In this document: piece by piece, positions 1 to 7,300 of the stretch
Layout: each line of letters begins with the position of its first letter
How positions within the stretch are numbered: position 1 is the first letter of the stretch
From: Mycobacterium sp.
GTDB taxonomy: Bacteria > Actinomycetota > Actinomycetes > Mycobacteriales > Mycobacteriaceae
Length of the DNA: 36,045 nucleotides
Assembly (NCBI GenBank): GCA_025963385.1
Contig: JAOPUT010000231.1
Location: 1 to 36,045, forward strand
Direction of reading: 5' to 3'
Translations under genes and position numbers: made by a program
Notes under the pieces: model-generated
Databases searched by the model: none
What the model was told of the DNA's origin: nothing
The model's input: only the letters and a program-made list of their open reading frames with translations

Positions 1-99
1 CAGGGCGATCCGCTTGGGCAGCAACGTGTGGCCCATCGCGTCGCTGCGGAACGGTCTTCCCAGTACCAACCGGCGCGCAGCGGTCGAAAGCTTGGACAC
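1..99 (-). CDS. APC-superfamily amino acid permease, N-terminal fragment
   Basis: Only the first 33 codons are in the window; the gene runs off the left edge. The peptide starts VSKLSTAARRLVLGRPF and continues through the HTLLPKRIAL stretch that I recognise as the cytoplasmic N-terminus of the mycobacterial APC permease Rv2690c, which also lies divergent from ceoB. Such permeases are integral membrane transporters, probably for amino acids; the substrate cannot be told from this fragment. The start is the GTG at 99-97. There is no good Shine-Dalgarno sequence, but a TACTCT hexamer (113-108 on the minus strand) lies 8 bp upstream, so the mRNA may be leaderless. An in-frame stop further upstream limits the start to this area. 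Confidence 0.75.
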   Translation of the reverse strand, partial: MSKLSTAARRLVLGRPFRSDAMGHTLLPKRIAL

Positions 100-144
100 G
101 ACTGCCAAGAGTAAGCCCAACGGCCGTCAGCCGTTCAAAAGCTG

Positions 145-150
145 TAGCGT
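145..150 (+). promoter_or_regulatory. Candidate -10 box for ceoB
   Basis: TAGCGT fits the mycobacterial TANNNT -10 pattern in the 109-bp divergent gap between the permease and ceoB. It would give a 5' leader of about 50 nt ending in the Shine-Dalgarno sequence GGGAGG at 195-200. No -35 box is obvious. This is a pattern match only. Confidence 0.35.
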
Positions 151-208
151 TCCGAGTGCGCGGGTTCGCCACAATCCGTTTCTGCCTAACCACTGGGAGG
201 ATCGACGC

Positions 209-883
209 GTGCGTGTTGTCGTGATGGGATGCGGCCGAGTAGGCGCGTCGTTGGCTAATGGCCTGGCCAGGATCGGCCATGAAGTGGCCGTTATCGACCG
301 CGACGGCACCGCCTTTCACCGCCTGTCCCCCGAATTCCCAGGCGAGCGTGTGCTCGGCATGGGCTTCGACCGTGACGTGCTGCTGAGGGCGGGCATCGAG
401 GGCGCGGGCGCGTTCGCTGCGGTCTCCTCCGGTGACAACTCCAACATCATCTCTGCGCGAGTCGCGCGAGAGACCTTCGGTGTCGAGCGCGTCGTCGCCC
501 GTATCTACGACGCCAAGCGTGCCGCCGTCTACGAGCGACTGGGCATCCCGACGGTGGCCACCGTGCCGTGGACCACGGACCGGCTGCTCAACGTGTTGAC
601 GCGGGAGACCGAGACCACCAAGTGGCGTGACCCGTCGGGCAACGTCGGCGTCATCGAACTCCAACTGCACGAGGGCTGGGTGGGCCACCGGGTGACGGCA
701 CTCGAGGCCGGGACCGGCGGGCGGGTCGCGTTCATGATCCGCTTCGGCACTGGACTGCTGCCCGAGAGGAAGACCGTCATCCAGGCCGGCGACCAGGTCT
801 ACATGGCTGCCGTCTCCGGCCACATCGCCGAAGCCATGGCCATCGCCGCGCTACCGCCCGGTGAAGACGCGGAGGACCAGTGA
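209..883 (+). CDS. ceoB: TrkA-type RCK potassium uptake regulatory protein CeoB
   Basis: Cytoplasmic NAD-binding regulatory subunit of a Trk-type potassium channel, 224 aa. The N-terminal Rossmann motif is GCGRVG at residues 7-12, followed by an acidic strand end (VAVID), as in TrkA_N/RCK domains; the C-terminal third looks like the TrkA_C domain. The GTG start at 209 was chosen because GGGAGG ends 8 bp upstream and the protein then begins at the Rossmann strand, as in Rv2691. The open frame extends upstream to 14 but overlaps the divergent permease and is not coding. ceoC follows after 34 bp, so the two are probably one operon and may act as a heteromeric pair. No membrane Trk subunit lies nearby, so the channel partner must be elsewhere. 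Confidence 0.93.
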   Translation: MRVVVMGCGRVGASLANGLARIGHEVAVIDRDGTAFHRLSPEFPGERVLGMGFDRDVLLRAGIEGAGAFAAVSSGDNSNIISARVARETFGVERVVARIYDAKRAAVYERLGIPTVATVPWTTDRLLNVLTRETETTKWRDPSGNVGVIELQLHEGWVGHRVTALEAGTGGRVAFMIRFGTGLLPERKTVIQAGDQVYMAAVSGHIAEAMAIAALPPGEDAEDQ

Positions 884-917
884 TGCGGACGCGAGGAGCA
901 GAGAATATGAGGGTCTC

Positions 918-1577
918 GTGAAGGTCGCCATCGCCGGGGCAGGCGCCGTCGGGCGGTCCATCGCCAGGGAACTCGTCGAAAGCCACCAGGTCACACTGCT
1001 CGAGCGCAACCCGGATCACATCGACACCGAATCCATTCCCGCCGCCCACTGGCGGCTGGGCGACGCATGTGAGCTGACGCTCCTCGAAGCCGTCGGGCTC
1101 CACGAGTTCGACGTGGTCATCGCCGCCACCGGCGACGACAAGGCCAACGTCGTGCTGAGCCTGCTGGCCAAGACCGAGTTTGCGGTGCCCAGAGTGGTGG
1201 CGCGCGTCAACGACCCCCGCAACGAATGGCTCTTCGACGAGGCCTGGGGAGTCGACGTCGCGGTGTCCACGCCGCGCATGCTCGCGTCGCTCGTCGAGGA
1301 GGCGGTGTCGGTCGGCGACCTGGTTCGCCTCATGAGCTTCCGCAAGGGCCAGGCCAACCTCGTCGAGATCACCCTCCCCGACGACACCCCGTGGGGCGGG
1401 AAGGCCGTCAAGCGACTCGAGTTGCCGCGCGACGCCGCACTGGTGACGATCCTGCGCGGCTCCCGCGTGATCGTGCCCGAGGACGACGAGCCGCTCGAGG
1501 GTGGTGACGAGCTGCTGTTCGTCGCCGTCGACGAGGTCGAAGAGCAACTGCGCGAGCTGCTGCTACACGCGCACTGA
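918..1577 (+). CDS. ceoC: TrkA-type RCK potassium uptake regulatory protein CeoC
   Basis: Second RCK/TrkA-type protein, 219 aa, paralogous to the preceding CeoB and orthologous by position to Rv2692. The Rossmann motif GAGAVG is at residues 7-12, with ERNPDH at the end of the second strand. A C-terminal TrkA_C-like domain begins near residue 145 and contains LVEITLP and VIVPEDDEPLEGGDELLF. The GTG at 918 is taken as start because it puts the Rossmann strand at the N-terminus, as in the family, and because the frame upstream overlaps ceoB. Its role is nucleotide-gated control of potassium uptake. The stop lies 4 bp from the stop of the convergent MFS gene, so no terminator fits between them. 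Confidence 0.92.
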   Translation: MKVAIAGAGAVGRSIARELVESHQVTLLERNPDHIDTESIPAAHWRLGDACELTLLEAVGLHEFDVVIAATGDDKANVVLSLLAKTEFAVPRVVARVNDPRNEWLFDEAWGVDVAVSTPRMLASLVEEAVSVGDLVRLMSFRKGQANLVEITLPDDTPWGGKAVKRLELPRDAALVTILRGSRVIVPEDDEPLEGGDELLFVAVDEVEEQLRELLLHAH

Positions 1578-1581
1578 CCGA

Positions 1582-3060
1582 TCAGTCCGACGCGGCGAGC
1601 GCGGGCGGCGGCGTCACACGGTCGTGCGAGCGTGCCGACGCCTCCCGCGAGATGCGGCTCATATCGCACTGCCGGTTGCTGATGCCGATCGCCGATACCA
1701 CGCCGGCCACCCCGAAGAGCGCGGCGACGACGAGCACGCCATGCCGAAAACCGACGAAATCCATTGCGCCTGTACTCATCCCGTGGCTTCGCTCGCCCCC
1801 GCCCACGATTACGCCTGCGAACGCCACCGCGACGAGACCGGCCACCCGCGATACCGCATTGTTGACCGCCGATCCGATGCCGCTCTGCGCGGGATCCACG
1901 GCGGCGAGCACGGCCGCCGTCAACGGAGACACCGTGATGGACAGACCCACGCCGAACACGGTGAGGCCAGGCAGCATCTGCGTCCAGAAATCGAACGGCG
2001 CGCGTGCGGTCGTCAACAAGAGGAAGCCTGCCGCGGCGATCACTGGCCCGACCGCCATGTAGACACGGGGCCCGGTCCTGCCCGCCAGCGTGCCGAACGG
2101 GCGGGCGAGGAAGAACGACAGGACCGGCAGGGGCAACGTCGCGAGGCCTGCCTGCGATGCCGACATCCCAGCGGTCTCCTGGAGGAACAGAGCGACGATG
2201 AGCATGCCGAGCGAGACCGCCGCGTAGAGAAACACCGTCGCGAGATTGCCGACGGCGAAGTTTCGTGCCGTGAACAGCTGAAGGGGCATGATCGGGTTCG
2301 CTGCCCGCCGTTCCCACCACGGGAACGCGGCAAGGCAGGCCACCCCGAGAACGAAGGCGGCCACCACTGCGGGATGCGTCGCGCCAAGCCTCTGCTGCTC
2401 GATGAGCGCGTACACCGCGCCGGTCAACCCCACGGCGCACAGCACCGCGCCGACGACGTCGATGCGATTGGCACGTCGGCCCCCGAAGTCCTCGGATCCG
2501 AGCCGCGTCGTGAGGTACAGCGTTGCCGCGAGCGGCACCACGTTGATCCCGAAGACCCATCGCCAGCTGAGTGCGTCGACGAGCAGACCACCCAGTGGCG
2601 GTCCGATGACGAATGCCGTGCCGGTCCATGCGGTCCACGTGCCGATCGCACGCGCCTGCCGCGCGCCGGTGAACCGGGCGTTGATCATCGCCAGCGAGCT
2701 CGGCACCAGGAACGCCGCCCCGAGCCCCTGCAGACACCGAGCGGCGATCAGGATCCAGCCCGTCGGAGCGAGCGCGCACAGCAGCGACGCGAGGGCGAAC
2801 AACGTGAGACCCACCCTCAGCACCGCGAGCCTGCCGAACTGGTCGGACACCGCACCTGCCACCAGGATGAGCGCGCCGAGCGCGAGCAGGTAGCCGTCGA
2901 CGACCCACTGCTGGAGAGCAAGTCCGCCACCGAATTCGGCGGCGATCGCCGGCAGCGCGAGATTTATCACGGAACCGTCCAGGAACGCCACGAACGAGGC
3001 GAGCACCGCAACCGCGATGAGGGTCCGGTCGGTCGCGTCCTGGCGCGGGCTCGACGTCAG
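1582..3060 (-). CDS. MFS drug exporter, DHA2 (EmrB/QacA) type
   Basis: Integral membrane proton-driven exporter of about 492 aa. The N-terminal TM1 reads LASFVAFLDGSVINLALP, followed by the motif A-like AGAVSDQFGRLAVLR, and GTAFVIGPPLGGLL in TM5 corresponds to antiporter motif C. The length and the many later hydrophobic segments fit the 14-helix DHA2 family. The substrate is unknown. The start is unresolved: no ATG, GTG or TTG lies between the DUF3159 stop and TM1. The coordinate uses a CTG at 3060, with GGAGG about 10 bp upstream, overlapping the DUF3159 stop. An alternative is an upstream start within the DUF3159 frame. It is the last gene of the OB-fold/DUF3159 operon and is not part of the M. 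tuberculosis order here, so it is probably a later insertion. Confidence 0.85.
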   Translation of the reverse strand: MTSSPRQDATDRTLIAVAVLASFVAFLDGSVINLALPAIAAEFGGGLALQQWVVDGYLLALGALILVAGAVSDQFGRLAVLRVGLTLFALASLLCALAPTGWILIAARCLQGLGAAFLVPSSLAMINARFTGARQARAIGTWTAWTGTAFVIGPPLGGLLVDALSWRWVFGINVVPLAATLYLTTRLGSEDFGGRRANRIDVVGAVLCAVGLTGAVYALIEQQRLGATHPAVVAAFVLGVACLAAFPWWERRAANPIMPLQLFTARNFAVGNLATVFLYAAVSLGMLIVALFLQETAGMSASQAGLATLPLPVLSFFLARPFGTLAGRTGPRVYMAVGPVIAAAGFLLLTTARAPFDFWTQMLPGLTVFGVGLSITVSPLTAAVLAAVDPAQSGIGSAVNNAVSRVAGLVAVAFAGVIVGGGERSHGMSTGAMDFVGFRHGVLVVAALFGVAGVVSAIGISNRQCDMSRISREASARSHDRVTPPPALAASD

Positions 3061-3800
3061 TCGGCTTGCGCCTCCGAGGCGTGCGCCCCGGTCTCGGCCG
3101 CGGCTTGCACGGCGCGCTGGGCGGCTCGGATCGCGAGGTATGTCACCAGTGCCGCGACGGCGGTCAGCGGCCATCCCATCGCGATGCGTGCGACGCCGAG
3201 CAGGCCCGTCTGGTCCTCGTCGTAGAGCCGGTTCTGCACCAGGAAACGGGCGCCAAACACGGCGGCCCAGATGACGGTAGCGATGTCGAACGCGACGACC
3301 GCTCGGCGAACCCGGCGCCAGTCCTTGTCGCGTCCGTTCACCCAGCCCCACGCGTAGCCGACGACCGGCCGCCTGATCACCACCGAGAGGGCGAACACCC
3401 CGGCGTACACCAGAGACGACCAGATGCCCAGCAGGAAGTAGCCCTTCGACTCACCGACGATGTAGGCGATCAGCGCGCTGACCCCGACGGCGATGAACCC
3501 GGATACGGCCGGCTGCAACGTCTCTCGGCGGAAGAGTCGCCAGATCAGGATCAGGGCCGCCACCCCGAGCGCCGCCGCGATCGCCCATTTCAGGCCGAAG
3601 AAGGACGACACCGGAACGAAGACCAGCACCGGCAGCGACGAGTAGATCAGCCCGCTGATGCCGCCCATCTGCTCGAGGATGGCTTGGGCACTGAGCTTGT
3701 TCTCGGGTTCATCGGGCATTACGGCCTCGACGTCGACCTCGTCTTCTGCAGCCGCCCCGGCGGCGACCTCTGACCCTGTCCCCTTGTCGGGGTGGGTCAC
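3057..3800 (-). CDS. DUF3159 family membrane protein (Rv2693c-like)
   Basis: Integral membrane protein of 247 aa and unknown function. An acidic N-terminal stretch (EDEVDVEAVMPDEPEN) is followed by an amphipathic segment (ILEQMGGISGLIYSSLPVLVFVPVS) and about five to six hydrophobic helices. A conserved-looking polar loop reads YAWGWVNGRDKDWRRVRR. The GTG start at 3800 overlaps the stop of the OB-fold gene as GTGA, indicating translational coupling; longer upstream frames overlap that gene. Its stop overlaps the proposed CTG start of the MFS gene. The pairing with an OB-fold protein is as in M. tuberculosis Rv2694c-Rv2693c. Confidence 0.85.
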   Translation of the reverse strand: MTHPDKGTGSEVAAGAAAEDEVDVEAVMPDEPENKLSAQAILEQMGGISGLIYSSLPVLVFVPVSSFFGLKWAIAAALGVAALILIWRLFRRETLQPAVSGFIAVGVSALIAYIVGESKGYFLLGIWSSLVYAGVFALSVVIRRPVVGYAWGWVNGRDKDWRRVRRAVVAFDIATVIWAAVFGARFLVQNRLYDEDQTGLLGVARIAMGWPLTAVAALVTYLAIRAAQRAVQAAAETGAHASEAQAD

Positions 3801-4168
3801 TTCTGGATCTCGTAGTGGGGGTTGTAGATCGCCTTGGTGCCGTTCTCGAGATTCCCGAGCCGACCATGTACTCGCAACGTCCGGCCGGATTCGATGCCTG
3901 CGATCCGCCGCTGACCCAACCAGACCAGCATGACCGCATCCGTGCCGTCGAACAGTTCTGCGCGGACACCGCCCGCGCAGCCCTTGGCGTTGGTCTCGAC
4001 ACATCGCAGCGTGCCGACCATCGTCACTTCCTGACCACGCCGGCAGTCGATGGCCTTCTGGGCACCGGTGTTGACGGCTTCGTCGCTGAGTGCCTCGACG
4101 TCGTGCTGCTCCGGATCCTCCGTGAGCCGTCGTGTCAGCCGCCGTAGATAACCTTCGGCCGTAGCCAT
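3797..4168 (-). CDS. Small OB-fold nucleic-acid-binding domain protein (Rv2694c-like)
   Basis: Small cytoplasmic protein, 123 aa. The middle reads VTMVGTLRCVETNAKGC followed by VRAELFDGTDAVMLVWLGQRRIAGIESGR and LRVHGRLG, the strand pattern of a tRNA-anticodon/RecG-type OB fold that binds single-stranded nucleic acid. Function is unknown. The ATG at 4168 has GGAGAGG directly upstream at a normal distance. It heads a minus-strand operon with DUF3159 (GTGA overlap) and the MFS exporter. A 23-bp near-perfect palindrome lies 18-41 bp upstream of the start and could be an operator for the whole operon. Confidence 0.85.
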   Translation of the reverse strand: MATAEGYLRRLTRRLTEDPEQHDVEALSDEAVNTGAQKAIDCRRGQEVTMVGTLRCVETNAKGCAGGVRAELFDGTDAVMLVWLGQRRIAGIESGRTLRVHGRLGNLENGTKAIYNPHYEIQK

Positions 4169-4186
4169 GGCCTCTCCTACTCAAGT

Positions 4187-4209
4187 GGTGAATCAACCAT
4201 TGATCCACC
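4187..4209. promoter_or_regulatory. Near-perfect 23-bp palindrome, candidate operator
   Basis: Arms GGTGAATCAA and TTGATCCACC flank a 3-base centre CCA; nine of ten arm positions pair. It sits in the divergent gap, 18 bp upstream of the OB-fold/DUF3159/MFS operon and 133 bp before the Rv2695-like gene. Its size and symmetry are typical of a dimeric TetR- or MarR-family site. No cognate regulator gene is adjacent, so the protein that binds it is unknown. Confidence 0.5.
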
Positions 4210-4213
4210 TCTT

Positions 4214-4241
4214 AACCAACGCCACCGTAGACCTGTTGGTT
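4214..4241. repeat. Inverted repeat AACCAAC / GTTGGTT
   Basis: A perfect 7-bp inverted repeat with a 14-nt centre (4214-4220 and 4235-4241), just beyond the 23-bp palindrome. It may be a second protein site or a coincidence. A short GCCACGTGGC palindrome follows at 4249-4258. Confidence 0.3.
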
Positions 4242-4342
4242 CCGGATTGCCACGTGGCGCACAGGTGGGTCGTCTACCCTTCCGTGGATCGTTTCACTCC
4301 CTCCATCCACAGGTGATTTGACGCACACGGCACGATCGACTG

Positions 4343-5041
4343 ATGGCCGTCAATCTTCGCGGGGTCACGGTGGTGTTGCTTGCAGGCACGGGGTCCGACG
4401 ATGACTACGTCTACCGCGCGTTCTCGTCTGCACTGCACGACGTCGGCGCGGTCGTGACGACCCCGGCCCCGGAACCATCTCGGCTCGTCAGCGGCTATTT
4501 GCACGCACTCGACGACGCCGCGCGGCTCGGCCCGATCGCGGTCGGCGGAATCTCCATCGGTGCCGCCGTCGCGACGGCGTGGGCACTCGCCCACCCGTCG
4601 AGGACCCTCGCGGTGCTGGCAGGCCTTCCCGCCTGGACGGGTGAACCCGACGCCGCGACGGCCGCACTGGCCGCTCAATACTCGGCTCACGTGCTGCGGC
4701 GTGACGGGCTGGCGTCGGCGATCAACCAGATGCGGGAGTCCAGCCCAACGTGGCTCGGCGACGAGCTCACGCGGTCATGGGTCGGCCAATGGCCCGAGCT
4801 CCCCGACGCCATGGAGGCGGCGGCCGGTTACGTCGCACCGACCACTGCGGAGTTGGCGGCGCTGGACGCACCGATGGGTATCGCGGCGGCGACCGATGAT
4901 CCAGTGCACCCGGTGGAGGTCGCACTCGAGTGGGTGGCCGCAGCGCCGAGGGCCGCCCTCAACACCTTCACGCTGGACCAACTCGGGGCCGACCCCGGTG
5001 TCCTCGGCGCGGCGTGCGTCGGCGCCCTGCTGGAGCTGTGA
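4343..5041 (+). CDS. Alpha/beta-hydrolase-like protein (Rv2695-like)
   Basis: Protein of 232 aa with the early strand VTVVLLAGTGSDDDYVYRAF, which resembles an oxyanion-hole strand and loop, and a nucleophile-elbow-like GGISIGAA near residue 75. These fit an alpha/beta-hydrolase fold with Ser as probable nucleophile; an Asp and His later in the protein (ATDDPVHP) could complete a triad. The substrate is unknown. The ATG at 4343 has no clear Shine-Dalgarno sequence. The gene is monocistronic, divergent from the OB-fold operon and convergent with DUF3710, with 16 bp between stops. Confidence 0.75.
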   Translation: MAVNLRGVTVVLLAGTGSDDDYVYRAFSSALHDVGAVVTTPAPEPSRLVSGYLHALDDAARLGPIAVGGISIGAAVATAWALAHPSRTLAVLAGLPAWTGEPDAATAALAAQYSAHVLRRDGLASAINQMRESSPTWLGDELTRSWVGQWPELPDAMEAAAGYVAPTTAELAALDAPMGIAAATDDPVHPVEVALEWVAAAPRAALNTFTLDQLGADPGVLGAACVGALLEL

Positions 5042-5057
5042 CCAACCCCACCCAGCG

Positions 5058-5846
5058 CTATCCCCCTGTGATGGTGCGGAGCTGCTGCATCGCGGAGCCC
5101 TGCTCGCTGCGGCGCGCCACCGGCTGCGGCTCCTGAGGCGGCTGCGGCGGTTGTTGGCCGGTCTGCTGTGCATGCTCGGCCATCATCTGCTCGGCCCTGG
5201 CCCGCAGTCGCGCGATGAGCGCCTCCGACAGCTGCAGCGGAAGCATGTTGCGCACCGGTTGCGGCGTATCACCTCGACGAACGACCGTGTCCGACAAGGC
5301 AGTTCGTAGATCGCGCGCGATCGCGTCCGCATTGTCCGGCGAACCGACGGCCGCCCCGCGAACCATCCAGCGATACCCGTCGACACCGACGAACCGCATC
5401 ACGACGGGTTCGGGCCCATTGGTCATGTGCCCGACGACCTCGCGCCCCCAGGGTCCGTCCTCGATGCGGACGTCCGCCGCCTCCTTGCGCAGCGACTCGG
5501 CGACCTCGGTCACCACTTCACGCCACAGACCACCTGCCTTCGGCGCCGCGTAGGCCGTGACGTTGTAGCGCCCGTTGGAGGTCACCATCCACGCCATCGT
5601 GGGCACGCCCTGCTGGTTGACCTCGACGGCGAGCTCGGCCGCCTCGTTCTCGGGAATCAGCACGGCGCCGAGGTCGTGGCGACCGACGATGGCCACCTCC
5701 GGGTCGTCGAAGTCCTCGATGTCGAACGGACCCTCGAGGTCGCCTTCGTCGGTCTCGTCACCGACGGCGGGTGCTACCACCTCTGCAGGTTGACGGTCGG
5801 TGCCGCCGGTCTTGTCGTCGCCGCTCTTGCGCTTGCCGAATGCCAT
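5058..5846 (-). CDS. DUF3710 domain protein (Rv2696c-like)
   Basis: Soluble protein of 262 aa, function unknown. It begins [11 protein letters not shown], then an acidic segment (GDETDEGDLEGPFDIEDFDDPE), a central conserved region with IRVGDLG-like order (AIVGRHDLGAVLIPE, VTAYAAPKAGGLWREV, RWMVRGAAVG) and a Gln/Pro-rich tail. The ATG at 5846 shares one base with the dut stop (TGATG), so the two are translationally coupled. A GTG one codon earlier (5849) is an alternative start. The dut-DUF3710 pair is conserved in mycobacteria. Confidence 0.85.
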   Translation of the reverse strand: MAFGKRKSGDDKTGGTDRQPAEVVAPAVGDETDEGDLEGPFDIEDFDDPEVAIVGRHDLGAVLIPENEAAELAVEVNQQGVPTMAWMVTSNGRYNVTAYAAPKAGGLWREVVTEVAESLRKEAADVRIEDGPWGREVVGHMTNGPEPVVMRFVGVDGYRWMVRGAAVGSPDNADAIARDLRTALSDTVVRRGDTPQPVRNMLPLQLSEALIARLRARAEQMMAEHAQQTGQQPPQPPQEPQPVARRSEQGSAMQQLRTITGG

Positions 5847-6310
5847 CACAAACTCTCGTGTCCGCCGGAGGAACCGTGGCCACCAGCGCCACGGGTGGTG
5901 TCGGCCAGTCCGGCCTCGTCGAACGACGTGACCTCGACCAGCTCGGGTAGTTCGACCCGTTGCACCAGAAGCTGTGCGATCCGGTCACCGCGCCGCACGT
6001 TGATCGGGTGCTCGGGGTCGAGGTTGATGAGTGTCACCTTGATCTCACCGCGGTAGCCCGCGTCGACCGTGCCGGGGGTGTTGACGATCGAAAGGCCAAC
6101 GCGCGTGGCCAATCCCGATCGCGGATGGATCAGACCCACCATTCCGTAGGGAATCGCCACGGCGATGCCGGTGGGAACCAGGGCGCGTCGGCCAGGAGCC
6201 AGTTCGACGTCGACTGCGCTGTAGAGGTCGACGCCGGCGTCGCCGGCGTGAGCCCGCGAAGGCAGCGGCAGGTCGCGGTCCAGCCGCACGACCGCCAAAG
6301 AGGTGGACAC
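5846..6310 (-). CDS. dut: Deoxyuridine 5'-triphosphate nucleotidohydrolase (dUTPase)
   Basis: Hydrolyses dUTP to dUMP and diphosphate, keeping uracil out of DNA and supplying dUMP for thymidylate synthesis; homotrimeric and cytoplasmic. The trimeric dUTPase motifs are all visible: motif 1 [10 protein letters not shown], motif 2 HPRSGLATR, motif 3 [16 protein letters not shown], motif 4 [11 protein letters not shown], and the C-terminal P-loop-like motif 5 [11 protein letters not shown]. The GTG at 6310 gives 154 aa, the length of the M. tuberculosis enzyme. TAATCT lies 8 bp upstream, so the mRNA is predicted leaderless. A second GTG at 6316 is possible. The promoter overlaps that of the divergent DUF3093 gene. 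Confidence 0.95.
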   Translation of the reverse strand: MSTSLAVVRLDRDLPLPSRAHAGDAGVDLYSAVDVELAPGRRALVPTGIAVAIPYGMVGLIHPRSGLATRVGLSIVNTPGTVDAGYRGEIKVTLINLDPEHPINVRRGDRIAQLLVQRVELPELVEVTSFDEAGLADTTRGAGGHGSSGGHESL

Positions 6311-6318
6311 GACCACGG

Positions 6319-6328
6319 AGATTACTCT
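6319..6328. promoter_or_regulatory. Overlapping divergent -10 boxes for dut and DUF3093
   Basis: On the minus strand TAATCT (6324-6319) ends 8 bp before the dut GTG. On the plus strand TACTCT (6323-6328) ends 7 bp before the DUF3093 GTG at 6336. Both match TANNNT and predict leaderless transcripts. The two hexamers share bases 6323-6324, so the two start complexes could hardly occupy the site at once. Only 25 bp separate the start codons. Confidence 0.55.
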
Positions 6329-6335
6329 TGGCCGC

Positions 6336-6824
6336 GTGTCCGACACGCGCGCAGCCACCCATACGGTGCGGTACCGAGAGCGATTGACGGTGCCTTGGTG
6401 GTGGTTGTTGCCCGCCTTCGTGGTGGCGACGCTGATCGCGCTGGAGGTGAATCAAGCCGTCCAGTCGCTACCGAACTGGGTGTCGTTCGCCGTGCTGCTG
6501 CCGGTCGCCATGGCCGTGTGGGCCTGGCTCGGCCGTGTCGACGTCCGCGTGGTCAGCACGTCCACCGACGACGGCGCCGACACCGAACTGTGGGTCGGCG
6601 CGGCTCATCTGCCGGTCGGCGTCATCTCAAGATCGGCCGAGGTCCCCCGCTCGGCGAAGTCGGCGGCGCTCGGGCGTCAGCTCGACCCGGCGGCCTACGT
6701 CGTACACCGGCCCTGGATCGCGCCGATGATCCTCGTCGTGCTCGACGATCCGGATGACCCGACGCCGTACTGGCTGGTCAGCTGCCGCCGGCCCGAACGG
6801 GTCCTTGCGGCGTTGCGTGACTGA
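6336..6824 (+). CDS. DUF3093 membrane protein (Rv2698-like)
   Basis: Small membrane protein of 162 aa with unknown function. After [28 protein letters not shown] (first helix) comes a second hydrophobic stretch, [19 protein letters not shown], and then a soluble domain with [20 protein letters not shown], ending in [17 protein letters not shown]. The GTG at 6336 is preferred over 6303 because a TACTCT -10 box lies 7 bp upstream (leaderless) and the protein then starts with MSDTR. The stop is 3 bp from that of the convergent DUF4193 gene. Confidence 0.85.
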   Translation: MSDTRAATHTVRYRERLTVPWWWLLPAFVVATLIALEVNQAVQSLPNWVSFAVLLPVAMAVWAWLGRVDVRVVSTSTDDGADTELWVGAAHLPVGVISRSAEVPRSAKSAALGRQLDPAAYVVHRPWIAPMILVVLDDPDDPTPYWLVSCRRPERVLAALRD

Positions 6825-6827
6825 AGG

Positions 6828-7130
6828 TCAGGCCGCGCAGTCCGTGCAGATCATCACGCCGCCCTTTTCACTGGCGAGGCGGCTGCGGTGGTGTACGAGG
6901 AAGCAACTCGAGCAGGTGAACTCGTCGGCCTGCTTCGGCACCACCCGCACCGACAGTTCCTCGCCGGACAGGTCGGCGCCAGGCAGCTCGAAGGACTCAG
7001 CCGACTCGGATTCGTCGACGTCGACGACCGCTGATTGAGCTTCGTTGCGCCGTGCCTTCAGCTCCTCGAGCGAATCTTCGGAAACGTCGTCGGTCTCGGT
7101 GCGCCGTGGGGCGTCGTAGTCGGTTGCCAT
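6828..7130 (-). CDS. DUF4193 zinc-ribbon-like protein (Rv2699c-like)
   Basis: Small cytoplasmic protein of 100 aa, nearly identical from memory to Rv2699c, starting MATDYDAPRRTETDD. The N-terminal half is acidic (DVDESESAESFELPGADLSGEEL). The C-terminal half carries two CxxC pairs, CSSC and CTDC, fitting a zinc ribbon. The related actinobacterial families include RNA-polymerase-associated proteins, but I cannot assign a function. The ATG at 7130 is preceded by GAGGGG at 5-8 bp; a longer frame to 7199 lacks homology. The CRP-type site at 7232-7247 lies between this gene and cei and could control both. Confidence 0.88.
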   Translation of the reverse strand: MATDYDAPRRTETDDVSEDSLEELKARRNEAQSAVVDVDESESAESFELPGADLSGEELSVRVVPKQADEFTCSSCFLVHHRSRLASEKGGVMICTDCAA

Positions 7131-7231
7131 CCTCATCCCCTCCTCGTCGCCCGTCTTGGTGCGACAGAGCTTTGTATCAGCGCTGAACGCATCCGCCAAA
7201 TGTTTCGTGCCCCGTTCGGCGTCGGATTGGT

Positions 7232-7247
7232 TGTGATTTATATCACA
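7232..7247. promoter_or_regulatory. CRP/cAMP-receptor-type operator, perfect consensus
   Basis: TGTGA-TTTATA-TCACA matches the CRP family consensus TGTGA-N6-TCACA at every fixed base, within an A+T-rich patch unusual for this GC-rich sequence. Its centre is 61.5 bp upstream of the predicted leaderless start of cei at 7301, a classic class I activation position. Relative to a weak DUF4193 promoter candidate (TTGGCG, 17 bp, TACAAA ending at 7171) it would lie around -70 to -76. The cognate factor would be the mycobacterial Crp, which is not encoded in this window. Confidence 0.8.
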
Positions 7248-7281
7248 TGAGAAAAGGCCTGATAACAGCCGGGGGCAGGGA

Positions 7282-7298
7282 CTGCACTTAAAGTGCAG
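7282..7298. promoter_or_regulatory. Perfect 17-bp palindrome containing the cei -10 box
   Basis: CTGCACTT-A-AAGTGCAG is a perfect inverted repeat around one central base. It contains TAAAGT (7289-7294), a TANNNT -10 box ending 6 bp before the cei GTG at 7301. No -35 box is present at 17-18 bp, consistent with dependence on the CRP site upstream. The palindrome itself could bind a repressor that occludes the -10 region, or it may be incidental. Confidence 0.55.
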
Positions 7299-7300
7299 GG

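Noticed and set aside
1016..2908. Long minus-strand frame over ceoC and the MFS gene
   Set aside because: It is Arg/Gly/Ser-rich with no recognisable domain and lies in a shadow frame of the MFS gene.
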